DNA from: Nageia nagi
Lineage: Eukaryota; Pinophyta
Assembly: GCA_050084985.1 (NCBI GenBank)
Contig: JBITNC010000001.1
Location: 79,050,001-79,114,000, forward strand
DNA length: 64,000 bases
Direction: 5' to 3'
The notes under the pieces were generated by a model. The model worked only from the letters and a program-made list of their open reading frames with translations, was not told the origin of the DNA and did no database searches. Shown piece after piece: positions 11,429 through 23,285 of this stretch; the first letter of the stretch is position 1; each line of letters starts with the position of its first letter. Made by a program: the position numbers and the translations under genes.

Positions 11429-12170
11429 TTAACAATCTATCACATATTTTATCAATATCGCATGATGTTGTTCTCTTGTTTTAGACTTAGGTAATAAATT
11501 ATTGACATAATCTTCCATGATATCATGCATATAATCATGAAAGATGTATGTAATTGCTATTTGATATGTTGCTCTAGCATTTTTAAGACCAAAGGGGATT
11601 ATTTTATAACAAAAGGTTCCCCATGGTGTTATAAATGCAATCTTATGTTGGTCTTCAAGAGCAACTTTTATTTGATTATAGCCAAAAAATCCATCCATAA
11701 GTGAAAGCATTTCATGTCCTACCATGGCATACACTAAAATATCTATATTGGGAAGTGGGAAATTATCTTTAGGACATGCTTTATTTAAATCCCTAAATTT
11801 GATACAGATATGATTTTTTTCATTTGGTTTCATTACAAGAACCATATTTGAAATCCATTCTAAATATTCAATTGATTGTATAAATTTGGCATCTAATAAC
11901 TTTTTTAATTCTTCTTTTACCATCAAGGCTATTGTAGGATTCATTTTTCATAACTTTTGCTTAATAGGTTTAGCATCATCTTTAAGACCTAGATTGTGAA
12001 CAACCAGATCTATAGTTATACCAAGCATATTTTTATATGTCCATGCAAATATGGCCTATTTTTCTTTCAAAATAGATATAAATAACTTTTTCTCTTCTTC
12101 TGTTAAAGATTTTCCTAACTGAATAATTTTAGGTTTAGTAGAATCATCATTGATATTAACATCAATAGTT
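11429..12170 (-). pseudogene. gypsy 1 reverse transcriptase
   Basis: The open piece 11429-11944 covers fingers and palm: VKEELKKLLDAKFIQSIEY, FRDLNKACPKDNFPLPNID, LSLMDGFFGYNQI (motif A), ITPWGTFCYKIIPFGLKNA and IFHDYMHDIMEDYVNN. The catalytic box YVDD is read as YVNN, both Asp codons changed to Asn, so the polymerase is dead. Upstream to about 12170 the frame holds the usual gypsy lead-in (AWTYKNMLGI). RT lies one frame away from Gag-protease. Confidence 0.9.
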
Positions 12171-13430
12171 TCTTCAATTACTATATGTGGTCCTTCTTCT
12201 AATTAATTGGGTATAGGAATCCAAGTTTTATCACTTAGGTCATATTCTTCTACTTCTCCAATATTGCTTTCAATCAAAGTTGAATTTACTTTTACTTTGA
12301 ATTGTAGAGATACAGGTTTTATATTTTTGATGTTTATTTGTTCAATTTAAACCATATTGATTTATATATCATTATTAAATAAATAATTAGGTATTAACTT
12401 ATCAAATGTACTATCATCATCTGATTTTAATGGATGATAGAGGTAAAGAGATTCTTTATATGTGAGATTTTTAGGTTGTAATTCTATCATGTTTTTATTT
12501 GAATTATATTTTGTTTTACTCTTATATCTTAATCCTATCTTATATGTAGGCATTTGATGATACATGTCTATTACATGTCATGGACCTTGTTCATATTGTC
12601 CTAATCCATATCCTTTCCAATGACATTTATCAAAATATCATTGGACAAAATATCATACATAGGATGACAAATAGTCCAAGAAATTACAAAATGGTTCTTT
12701 ACTAATTTTTGGAATAGATTGTTCATCAGGTTTATCAATTCCAACATATATAAATAATATTTGATTAGGTTTCTCACCTAGTGAAACAAGTTGTCCTACA
12801 ACACTTGATTCTTGATAAGGTCATCCAATTTCTTGAGTAGTGGGAATATTAAATATTACATCATCAATATCATATTCTCCAATACCTAGATTAGAGAACT
12901 TAGCTATTGTAAGAAAAATTTCATTTAATTTATCTTACAACAATTTCTCTTGAGATGAAGCTATCATCTCACTAGTTTTAGATGAAGAGGCATCATACAA
13001 CATGTTTAATGTTTGTGTTTGATTTTACCAAGATTCTTTTTCCTATGGATTTAAACTATTTGATTTAGAAAATAAATTACTTATTTCTATACTATCCATT
13101 ACTTGCTTTGTTTTTTATTGTTTTAACATAATTTTTTTATCATTATCTTTTGAAGATTTCGATAAAAATGTCATAAATAAATGAGTGGAAGGTAAAGTGA
13201 TCTCATAAGTAATTCTTGCAGTGTTACAATGTGAATATGGATTATCATCTCAAGGGACACAATGTACTATTCTGTTATGTATGTATTTTAAACAATTATG
13301 ATATGTTGAAGGAACACATTGCATATATTTAATCCAATGTCTTCCTAAGAGGATAGTGTATTGTGTAATATCCCTTTTGATGACCTGTAGCATAGTTTGA
13401 ATAGTTTTTTATCTAACTATAATAGGTATA
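12171..13430 (-). pseudogene. gypsy 1 protease-RT linker region
   Basis: This stretch between protease and RT is open only in short pieces, for example 12362-12565 (MYHQMPTYKIGLRYKSKTKY). It is acidic and Ser/Asn-rich. It is homologous to the region at 30300-31450 of element 2, with which it shares wording such as ccttgttcatattgtcctaa (12588) and ccttgttcatattgccctaa (30625). No known domain is visible. Confidence 0.6.
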
Positions 13431-14000
13431 GATATTGATCCAATTGTTGGACATAAAGCATCATTGAAGGATTTTAATTGTAAAGTGGTGCCTTAATATG
13501 TGAAAATAAAATATTTTAATTTTTAAATGTAGTTATCAATATAATATTTATTATAGATCCTTCATCAATTAAGACTCATTTAATCATCTTTCCATCAATA
13601 TCTACTACAATGTGTAATGGTGGATCAATTTTGGATGAATTTTTCCAATGTTTTATTTCATGATCACAAAATGTAATCATGGGTTTTTGAATTTGTTTGA
13701 TGTTACCTACAAGAGTATCAAAACTTTTAGGATCATTAATATCTAACTCAATTTTTTGTAAAATATGACCCATCACATCTCGATGATCTTTTAATTGTTG
13801 TAACAAATCAAATAAAGATAATTTAACTTGTGATATTTTTAATTTTTTTTGTAATGCTATTTTGATTAACACTTTAGGATGTTGAGGTCTTGATATTTGT
13901 GGAATTATATTTTGTTGATTCATTGTTGTATTTTGTTTATTTTGACTTTTTTATGCTCTTATGACAACACTTATCATATAAATATATCCTATGTAATTTG
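13431..14000 (-). pseudogene. gypsy 1 aspartic protease region
   Basis: The piece 13576-13923 ends in ITFCDHEIKHWKNSSKIDPPLHIVVDIDGKMIK (read as two segments). After a stop it continues with a VLIDEGSIINII motif near 13540, which fits a retropepsin site (D-x-G-S with hydrophobic flanks). The same order, including DPPLHI and INEGSMINII, occurs in element 2 at 31473-31823. The protease would cut the Gag-Pol polyprotein. Confidence 0.7.
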
Positions 14001-14049
14001 GATCATACTTATGTATTACTTGATTCATATTCCATGAAATATTATTTGT

Positions 14050-15110
14050 ATGATGTGGAAGAGGATTTTGATAAATGACTAATTATTTATTAGGATTTTG
14101 AAAAGGTGTATCTACATGTAATTTTTCCTCATCAACTAAATCTTGGATCACATGTTTCAATGAATGACATTGATTTGTATCATGACCCTTTTGTTGATGA
14201 TAATTACAAAATTCATTTTCTCTATACCATTTAGTATTTTTATTTTGCATTTCATGTGGTTTAAGTTTAGTAATATTATTAATTTATGATCTAACATTTT
14301 CTTTAAAATATGTTGAAGAGGTTCAGATAAAGGTGTAAAATTCCTAGGAGGTTTTGTATCTCTTTCAAATTTTTGGCTTCATTTTGGTTCTTTATACTTT
14401 TTTAAGGTTGGCTTAAATTTTCTTATTTTTGGATAGATACTTTATTATTTGGCATCATGATATCTATTTGTTTCTTAGTTTTTGTATAGCCTTCTCACTT
14501 TTTACCTTTTATTTTGCCATCTTGAATTTTAACTCATTCAATTACTACCACCTAAGAGATAGCATATTCAAACATTTATGTTGTTTCATAAGTAGTATTC
14601 TAGCTATAGGTATTAAGAAACATTTACTAAATAATTTTACTAATTCTTATTGAGGTAATGTATAAGGCATGCTTGTTAAAACTACTTGCCATCACAAAAT
14701 AATATCATTTATTGATTCATCAAGAAATTGTTATAATCTTGTTAGATTAGTAATAGAGGTTTTATCTTTAATATTAATATTAAAATGTTGTATAAAAAGG
14801 TTTTCCCAACTAAGAATAAGTTTTAATACTATATTCTGGCAAACTACTGTACCAATCCATGGCTTGACCAGCAAGTGTCATGGGAAATATTCCTAGCATT
14901 AAAGCATCATCATTAACAATTAAATAATTGGAATACTTAAATTTTTTAAATTGTTCTTTAGGATCTTATTTTCCTTTAAAAGGTTCAATTTTAGGGATTT
15001 CAAACTTATAGGGTATTCCTTCTTTGGAATGCTTGGATGTATAAGTTCACTATAGATTATCTCATATAGAAGGCTATCCTTTTTCTATTTAAACAATACT
15101 TCTATCTCTT
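14050..15110 (-). pseudogene. gypsy 1 Gag core and zinc-knuckle-like site
   Basis: At 14130-14220 the minus strand reads NEFCNYHQQKGHDTNQCHSL, a C-x2-H-x4-H-x4-C arrangement typical of plant gypsy Gag. Farther 5' (14650-15060) the broken frame holds the Gag core with its aromatic- and Leu-rich helices, many stops being TAA/TAG. The plus-strand ORFs at 14429-14653 and 14669-14896 are shadows of this region. Element 2 has the matching knuckle-like site at 32080-32130. Confidence 0.7.
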
Positions 15111-16345
15111 TTAACTATTTTGTTAGCTCATTATCTTCATTACTCATTTTTGGTTGAATTTTGGCTAAATTAATTTCAATATCATTTTCTTCTTGATATC
15201 CTTGGGAGGCTTTTGGTAGTAATCTAGAATAACCTTGATTATAAGGAGTAACTTGTTGTTGTGGTTGTTGATAAGTTAACATTTGTGTTTGAGAAATTTT
15301 TTGTGAATTTGCCATTACTTATAATGGTTATGGTACTTGATAAGTTTGCTATACATATTGTGGTTATTATTGTTAGATCATAGGTTAATATTCTATCTTT
15401 TGACCTTGAGGCAGCATTTGTGTGATAAGTTGATAATTTGGTAATTTACCTTGCACTTGAAGATAAGATATAGCTTGTTGATTTGGTTGTTAGGTATATG
15501 ATTATTGTTGAAATTGGGTAACCACTTGTTGATTTTGATATGCTTGAATAAGTGGTGAATTTTATTGTTAAATAGGTAAATACCTATTTTGAAATATAAG
15601 TTGTTATGACTAAACTTGTGGTTATTTATATGAAGTTTGATATTGATGTGGTGTTGTTTGAATTTGCTTTTGTTGAGGCATTTGTTATAAAGAAATTGTT
15701 TAAGGAATATATTGTCCTTTTTGTACATAAGATATGAAATTTTATGGTTGATTTTGTTTACTTCTTAAATCCAATCCTTGTGTTAATTTGTAATGAGGAT
15801 TTACTTGTATGTTTTGTGCTTGTGATGGTAAGGTTTATGCTTTTAGAGTTTCTAATACAGGTATCATACTTTGAATTGGTTGACTTGTTGTATGAATAAT
15901 ACTAGCTTATTCTTGATACATTGATTATTTTTCCTTTTGTTGTATCTGTACCATATGACCTTGTGTTTGCACTTGTGGTCTTATAGGAGTTTGACTTTAT
16001 TAAGGCATATCCAATATATATTCATAGCTAGGTGTTTTAGGATTTTGATTTTCTTATGGCATACCTAAATTATATTGTATTTGTGATGGCATTTGGAATT
16101 GTTGGATCATCTCTGATGTATTTTGAATTTGAGATGAAAATTGTTGTTGAATATCAAAAGCTTGTAATACAACTTGAGGATCTCTTATCTATTGAAAAGG
16201 TATTGGATATTATTGAGTAAACTTAATTAACTCTTGTTCATTTTTTGCTTCTAAAGCTTGATCATATCCTTGTAAATTTTTTCAAAATTCTTCTTGTGTA
16301 AGTTTTGGTAATGCTTTTTCCTTTGTAAGCATATATAGAGGAATT
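15111..16345 (-). pseudogene. gypsy 1 Gln/Asn-rich tract before Gag
   Basis: The piece 15115-15315 reads SQKISQTQMLTYQQPQQQVT, and the sequence up to 16330 keeps the same Gln, Pro, Tyr and Asn bias with stops where CAA or CAG is expected. Such low-complexity regions may form a flexible linker. The 111-codon ORF at 15393-15728 is a shifted frame of the same tract. No enzymatic domain is visible. Confidence 0.55.
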
Positions 16346-17090
16346 GGTTATAACATTAGTCATTTACTACTAGATTCTTGTAACTCTAATAATTTTTTAA
16401 ATGGTAAAATTTGAAAATCTAAGTACATTATTGATGTAACAAGATTATTATAAGGGCTTTGTTCAGCTTCCAAAAGCTGATAAGGATTATAAAATGAAGT
16501 AAATCCTTCTAAATTTTGTGATACAAGACTAGTTGTATGTATAGATACCTTATCATACATGTCTTGCATCTCTCTTGAAATTATTGATAGTGTATAATTT
16601 AATTGTCTAACATAGGAAAGAACAAATGAACCATTTGATAAGTATTTCTTAACTTTTACATACTTTGGTTTAAAGACTCCCTTTTGCAATATAGGGTCAA
16701 TTGTATGTGTACTCAATGGGATTTTTAATTTGTTTAAAATTCGTACAGATGATTCTAAAGGTAATTCATCTAAATCATAATGAGTACCACACAAAGAAAG
16801 ATAATGAACATGAGAAGAAGCTTGAGGTATACATAATTGAGTTAATTTTCTTCTAGCTTCTATCAATGTAAGATCATGCTTCATATATGTTTCTTGTGTT
16901 GTATTAAGTCTTTCAATATTTTATTTTTCAAAAGATTCTTGAATTGGATTAGTTTTAAAATATTTTGGATACACTTCTTGAAGTAATGGTGCAATACTAG
17001 ATTCATTATGTGGAACTTGTTGTAGTGGATATAAACTAGTTCTATTTATTTTTTCTAAATTAATAGAACTTGGAATTTCTCTACTTTATC
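16346..17090 (-). pseudogene. gypsy 1 extra N-terminal ORF, family-specific
   Basis: The piece 16360-16884 is open for 174 codons: ARRKLTQLCIPQASSHVHYL, later STHTIDPILQKGVFKPKYVK and a C-terminal helix near FKKLLELQESSSK. The frame extends upstream through one stop to about 17090. It aligns by eye with the N-terminal frame of element 2 (33640-34220: ITQLRIPHYFDSHSLPLNLD and ADTILQRGPFIPKYDHV, stops read as Gln). An ORF before Gag is known from Ogre-type gypsy elements, but I cannot show homology to that ORF. Function unknown. Confidence 0.65.
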
Positions 17091-18600
17091 GACCTATTTG
17101 TGAACATGTTTGGACCATATTTAAAAACACACAACATAACTAAGCTATATTTTTTAACTTTTGTGATTTTTATGTATACAACAAAACAATTATGCACAAA
17201 CATCCTACATGCATGCATATACTTATTGGTATGTTTATATATTTTTTTTAATTTGTTGTTTTAGTTAGGTATTTTAATAGGGTAGGATGGTATTACTAAA
17301 GTATGTCTAAAATGAATTCATAGCTTGGTACCTAAAAATATACTTATACAAATAAAATATAAAAGTCTCATTAAATGCAACTTAACAAATAAAATATATT
17401 TATGCAAACTATCCCTACCAAGCATTCATGTCTATTTTTATCTTTATTTTAATGTGATACAAATAGAATTTTAATTAAATGAATCTTAATATAAAAACCC
17501 CCATTTTTCTTTTTAGTTATTATGTTAGGTGAGTTTCATTAACCAACTTTAAATGAGATTCATTAACTCCTTTCAGTTGTGGAAGTATTATGTATGGTAA
17601 ATTACCTCTTCTTACTAGTCACATACAACCTTCAACCTCCATTAGAGTGGTAAAGGTGGACTTAGTAAGAAGCCATTATGTGTAGATAAATTAAATAAAA
17701 TGAGATTCAATTACTCCTCTAAGAGTCACATATCCCTTCAACCTCCATTGGAGTGGTAAGGGTAGACATATTAAGAGTGTTAATGTGAGGTTTATTCCAA
17801 AACAAAGTGAATTCATTTCCTCTTTCACTCTTTTCTTAGCTTACTCAAGATCACTAAGAGTGCAAGAGTAGAGGCCTACTCATTCAATCAAAGTTTTAAA
17901 TGTGAAAATGATACCAAATAATTAACATACTATTTAATGATTTAACTACTCAAAATCATAATTCTTTTACCTTAAGTTCATTCCAAACTTAATTATGATT
18001 CATTTACCCATTCCAATTATGGAAGTAAATTAATTCAATTATTTCTAAATTATGTGAAAATATAAAAAAGGTTCATTTATTTTTCATTATCAAATCCATT
18101 TTGGTCACCTAAGATCACCTTTGAGCGTAAAGGGAGAGCATATGTGGATAAGATAACAAATGTTTTTTATGAGTATAACAATCCTTAATAGAAACCCCAA
18201 AAAACACACTTAAATATCAAATAATTTTTCATATGTAAAATAACTTTAGCATTTCATCTACCCTTTACTATATGCATTCTAAGCAAAGAAATCATAGATA
18301 AATCGTATATTGTTTGCCTTTTTTTGTTTAGTTGCTAGATACCAAAATGTGAAAAGGTATTATAGCACCTGTATTCCAATTGCTAACATTTTGTATCAAT
18401 CATTGGTGTTCAATATCAATCATTGATGTTTGACTATAATTGCTATCATTTCTTATATAGTTCCTACAAAAACATAGATTATAGAATTTGAGGTTAGTAG
18501 ATTGGATAAATCAAATTGATAACAGATGATAGGGAAATTAGAAATAAATATGATAAAACAAACTCCTTATTTTCAAAGGTTCAGGCCCTCCTTCTAGTGC
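17091..18600 (-). other. gypsy 1 non-coding leader
   Basis: About 1.5 kb without ORFs, homologous in order and wording to 34230-35950 of element 2. Examples are ccattttggtcacctaagat (18097) with ccattttggtcatctcaaat (35404), and the GC-richer gccctccttctagt (18585) with gccctccatctagt (35929). It holds a tandem duplication at 17590-17790. The shared purine-rich minus-strand segment at 18580-18600 may be the primer binding region, but I cannot match it to a tRNA with confidence. Confidence 0.6.
17590..17790. repeat. tandem duplication in gypsy 1 leader
   Basis: Two copies, about 115 bp apart, of a segment containing agtcacat, cttcaacctccattagagtg and gtaag. The second copy is around 17720-17790. 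The equivalent place in element 2 (35010-35200) also holds two copies of its version. Confidence 0.75.
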
Positions 18601-19504
18601 AAAAAATGTCAATCAAAAAATCAACCCTATTAGCAAATAAGACAAAAACAATTAATACAAACTAAAATTTATTAATTTTCTATAAGGCCTCAATATTATA
18701 GATTTTATATCACTAGATATAGTTGCCTTGTGAAAGGGATTTTCTCAAAATGTAAATAAAAAATAAACTATATGGAGTATATAGATGGAGGGTCATCAAT
18801 GACCCTTATCAGAACTCTAGCGATTGACATGAAATGCTAACACCTAATATCAAGTCACTAATGATTGTATGATTTTAAATTTTATGATTAATTTGAATCA
18901 CTTTCTCTAGTTTTGGTTTTTTTTCATTTGTATCCATGATGCCTCTTGAATTTTGTTGCATCTAAATACCTATAAACTCTATACACATGCTCAAACAACA
19001 TATTAAAACATACTTGTACTCTTCATGAAATCTTAACATAAGGAAGAAAAACATATAAAAATACTCAAGCTGAAATAATCCTCATAGTTCAATGTTCATT
19101 TCAACAACATAATTCTACTTCAAATTTCGAGTCCCTATTTTCTATTTGCTACAAGTATTTATAGATTTTCTAATGAGTACCTGTGGAATTCTTCAAGGTT
19201 GAAAAGGAGGAGTCAAATTTTATCACTAGCTCAAAATGACCAAAGGGATTTCACATCTGGTGACAATACAGGTAATGACTCACTCTTTCTATCCATAGTT
19301 TCATGAAGAGGATGAAACTTACAATTCATCTTATATTTTTTATGTTTTATTTTTTATGTTTTATTTTTTTCATTGCAGATTCATCGATGATCCTAAGTGG
19401 ATGCTGGTGACCTAAATTGATTTCCAATGATTATGGCCTAATCATTAACATCTTAATTCTTTCAATTTTTAATGTATAAGTGGATCATATTTTGATATCT
19501 ACAA
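18600..19504 (-). repeat. possible 5' LTR of gypsy 1
   Basis: The block lies upstream of the leader on the minus strand. It ends on the plus strand with ttttgatatctaca (19491-19504), so its minus-strand start is TGTAGATATCAAAA, like many Tat-type LTRs. A TATA-like ctataaatac lies on the minus strand at about 19155-19165. The left boundary is uncertain and no second copy was found. The intron-like feature at 19272-19378 on the plus strand overlaps and is an alternative reading. Confidence 0.3.
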
Positions 19505-21610
19505 TAGGAACTAGGAAAATAGGTGGCAAAATTTTATCCTTAGCCCATAGGTCCTCACCTAGTTAGTAGATTTGGACTGGGGACCTAATAAAATTCATTA
19601 TTTCACCAAGTTTAGATTTAAGTACACCACAAAATGCATCATATTGAGAATGAATTATTTAATAAATTCAAATATGATAAGGAATAGGAGTCAAAGTATT
19701 CTAAAGACCCCTTGCTAGAGTTAGGCAAGCCTTTTCCTCATAAATTTCAAGGAAAATTAGTTATAGGAGTGAGATAGATAGATGTTGGACAACCATATAG
19801 TTTAAAAGAGCCTACCAAGAAGGGAAAACAAAATCCCTTAGATATTGCTACTACTTATTGGGATTCATCTCTAAAAAAGAAAATGAGATTTCAAACCCTT
19901 GCTCAAAAATAATAAACCCCAAAAAAGAGGAAAAACTAGTGAAGAAACCTTGCACTATACAACCCCAATCACAAAGGACTACACCTCCACCTCCCAAAAT
20001 CATACAATAAATCTCAAAGGTTGTTGAAAAGAAGGAGGAAATATTTGATGCAAAGAAATTTCAAGAGCCTCAAAACATAGGTAATGCTACCTAGGAGGAC
20101 ATCCTAAAAAAAGAGGAAGTCCTAGAAAAGGAATAAGTCCTAGAAAAAGAGCATATGGAAATTCAACAAGGTAGGGGAAATGTACTTGGATCAAGTAGAT
20201 CTATAGCATTTGAAGGTGTATCAAGTGATGATGGTGATGATTATGATGATGAATCTAAGAAGAAAAGAGACTCTAACCCAATGGACAAGGTTGATGATGA
20301 AGATAAGGTCATGGAGGAAGTAGAAAAAGAAGTAGAAATTCTAGATCCTACACCTCTAAAGAAATTAGAACCTTCTCAATAGGTCATATCATCCACCTTA
20401 GGTGTAAATAATCCTCTTCATTATTTGATCCTTGTAGCCTCCCAAGAGGAGATTAAATCAATTTTTTCTATGCAAATTATAGAGCCCATTGATTGGAAAA
20501 CTTTTGTTAATAAACCTCTTATGCTCCTTAAGAAATAGATGAGAATCTTGAGCAAGGTAATATAAGTAGGAGATATTAAGATAGCACAAATGTCTTTCAA
20601 ATAAGGATAATTGGATACTGCTCCCATGGCTATTATTGATATAAATATGTAAAATGCTTCAATTGTAGACTAATCTAGAATTATTATAAATACTTTGATG
20701 GTAGCTGGCAAAAGTCTTCAAGCCAAGGAGGCTAAGGTAGATAGGTTAAATAAAAAGGTGGATCAATATAAAAAAGATTGCTCCCTTAAGGAAAAAAATT
20801 ATCATAGGGTTGCAAAATAAAAATAAATAACTACTTGCAAAGCTTGATAACCAAAAATTAGAATTTGAGAAGAGCTTAGAAGAAAAAAAATTAGAGTTAG
20901 AAAGCATGAATAAATTGATCTAGGATCTCAAAGCCCAAGCAAAAATTATGGATAACCAAAAGGCCAAGAAAGTTGAAGCTAAATTACAAAGGATAGTATT
21001 ATCTAATAAAGTGCTTACTGATGATAATACAAAGTTGTTATTACTCATAAAAGGCTTCAAGAAGTCCCTAGTGAAACAAATTGGAGATAAGATTATGACT
21101 TTATTACACTTGCACCTATTCAAAGATCAAATAAAACAAGCCATCAAGCAATTTGATACATATACTACTCTTTAGTAATTAGCTCTAAAAATCCCAAGAT
21201 CAGTGGTCAAGAAGATGCAAAGTTGGCTAAGGGACTTAACTAAAAAAGATATCATTACCATTACTCCTAGGCCTAGGCATTCATATTTAAGGAGAATCTA
21301 GGATATATGTGAACTCCAAAATTTGGTATTCAATATGGATATTAGTAAACACTAGCTTAACATAGAGTTGGGGTTTATCAATAAATTCTTTGATTCTTTA
21401 ATTGAATTAAAAGCCCTAAAATTATGGAAGGATCAAGATATATAGGGTAGAGATGCCATATGGGTAGCTAATACCATTTAATTTCTTGAATAATATTTTT
21501 TTGAGAAATAAATATTATATCTTGAATAATTGAATGACCTCACTTAGGAGGTAATTACGAGATTCTTGCATGCTAGAAGGCTAGAGAATGCACTAATAGG
21601 GTTTATTTTA
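19200..21610 (+). pseudogene. decayed coiled-coil protein gene, unrecognised
   Basis: A protein-like plus-strand frame can be followed through many C-to-T stops. It starts with a region near 19640 (NELFNKFKYDKE) and a basic segment (LKEPTKKGKQNPLDIA). An acidic region follows at 20155-20382 (GVSSDDGDDYDDESKKKRDS). A long coiled coil lies at 20700-21180, including 20948-21175 (NQKAKKVEAKLQRIVLSNKV). The C-terminal part runs to 21600 (ICELQNLVFNMDISKH, LGFINKFFDSLIELKALKLW). A possible intron lies at 19272-19378. I do not recognise the family. It may be an accessory ORF of a retroelement or a host gene remnant; the frame shifts at least twice. Confidence 0.5.
19272..19378 (+). other. possible 107-bp spliceosomal intron
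   Basis: The sequence acag/gtaatgact at the left and ttttttcattgcag/att at the right fit plant donor and acceptor sites, with a T-rich tract before the acceptor. It lies in front of the coiled-coil frame. Chance matches are possible in such AT-rich DNA. Confidence 0.3.
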
Positions 21611-23285
21611 TTTCTTCAATTTATTTTAAGTGCTATCTTCTTATCAACCTCATATTATTTTTATTTTTGTATATTCTAATACTTTAATATTATTTTAACT
21701 CTATGAATTATTTTGAGTTAGATGTATGGACATGTTTCAAAAGGTTTATCAATCCTTTCTAGATATTATGAAATAGGTTTAAATATTTTTTTATTTATTT
21801 CACTACACATTTTCACATTTCAAAGGTGATCTCATTTAGTATTAGGATTTATTAATACATATATTTGTAGGGTAGTGATATGATATAATAGATTATAGTA
21901 TATCAAATTGGATAATGATATTTATAATTATCCAAATATCTTAAAGAAAAAAACTAATCATCATTCCATTATCACTACTTAGCCCCTAATATCTTATTAT
22001 GTAATGTAAAATTCCCATTTTTTGGTTTGGGATTTCATAGTTTTCTTAGGAAATGAAGTTATTGAATCCATATTTATTGTATATTAATGCTTTACCTTCA
22101 AATTTTTCCTTTATAGTTTTAATCATCTCCTCCAAGAATCCATAGAGAGTTTCTATTTTATTTTTATTTTTCTAAATTTATCTCTCTTCCATATAGATTG
22201 ATAAGTGAATATGTATTCATGTAGCAACATTCTCTATCAATTTCTTATCTTGGAAACAAAAAATAGGAAAATAGTGAGGGTGCTATTCAATTATTTATAA
22301 TTTAAGCTTGTTCATATTCTACATTATTATTATCCTAATTGAGGCTCCTTACACACATGTTTTTATGATTTCTAAATATTTCTAAACATATTTAACAAAA
22401 CATTCAAGGTATCCCTTTTTAAATTTTGGTTTCTTGAATTTAATGATGTCCAAGTATTTTGAATGTATGCTATTACTTAGTAAAATCCTTTTTATGGGAG
22501 CATTTAATTCTCTTATATTTCAAGATAAAATATTTTTCATATATATAAGAGAGTTTCTATTTTTTATAATTATCATTTTTTTTTGCCTTATATTTTTTTA
22601 TATTTATTCTTTATGGATTATTATATGTCTTTTTATATCATTTCATTCTTTTCTTATATGGTTTCACTGCTTATCAATTTTCCTCCACTTGACATTAGAA
22701 TGTCTAGCTTGGGTGTTTATGTATAGATTCATTTCTATTAGTAACCTTTTATGGATAATTATACATTATTCTCCAAGTGAAACTAAGAGAGGGGGTGAAT
22801 CGATGTGAAGGATTAAAACTTGAATCTTTAACTTTATCATTTAAAAAAGATAAAATAACTAGAAATATCACCATTAAAATGCATCACATAACATAGAATA
22901 TAATGAGGTTCAGCATTGTGGCTACATCCTAGGTAAGACTACTTGGACTACCATCCACATCAAAGCATCAAGTTTACAACCAATGTTTTAGCACCAACCC
23001 CCTCTTGGTCAAGCACCAACTTGAAAAATTATAGAAGCAAGATTTTTGGCCAAGTTTCCAATTTTATTATAGAATATCCTCACTAGTCTAGCTTAGCATT
23101 TTTCACTTTCAGCTATCTCTATTAAAAATATGTATTCATTCCCCATATCCTCTATTCTACCATTAGTATCAATCTGTTACAACTTGTTCTCTAATGGTAG
23201 ACTACTCATGTAAATATATTCAACTCTAGCATCTCTCCATATCAACAACAATCATATATTACAAATTTCCCTATTCTATTTATGT
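21611..23285. repeat. 1.67 kb recent direct repeat, copy 1
   Basis: It matches 40197-41864 in the same orientation with roughly 30 small differences by eye (about 98% identity). It is T-rich on the plus strand, so the 124-codon hydrophobic ORF at 22434-22808 is a composition artefact. It includes a purine-rich motif (aagagagggggtgaatcgat, 22785-22804) and a following segment with gaggttcagcattgtggcta. The right edge falls exactly on the first unit of the 18-bp minisatellite. Neither edge has TG/CA ends. Confidence 0.95.

Larger units (their letters stand above)
9600..19504 (-). mobile_element. Ty3/gypsy element 1 (non-chromovirus, Tat-like), decayed
   Basis: On the minus strand, from right to left: a possible LTR (about 18600-19504), a 1.5 kb leader, an extra N-terminal ORF, a Gln/Asn-rich tract, Gag with a zinc-knuckle-like site, protease, RT, RNase H remnant and integrase. 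RT before integrase defines Ty3/gypsy. The RT style (KACPKDNFPLPNID, PWGTF, PFGLKNA) and lack of a chromodomain suggest the Athila/Tat side. Gag-PR and RNaseH-IN share one frame; RT is shifted. Element 2 (30284-36000) is a homologous relative. The 3' LTR is not identified. Confidence 0.85.

Noticed and set aside
22434-22808. 124-codon hydrophobic ORF (and its twin at 41010-41387) as a membrane protein gene
   Set aside because: The sequence is T-rich on the plus strand, giving Phe/Ile/Leu runs by composition. The two copies differ by indels in T runs that change the frame locally, and no family motif or start context supports translation.
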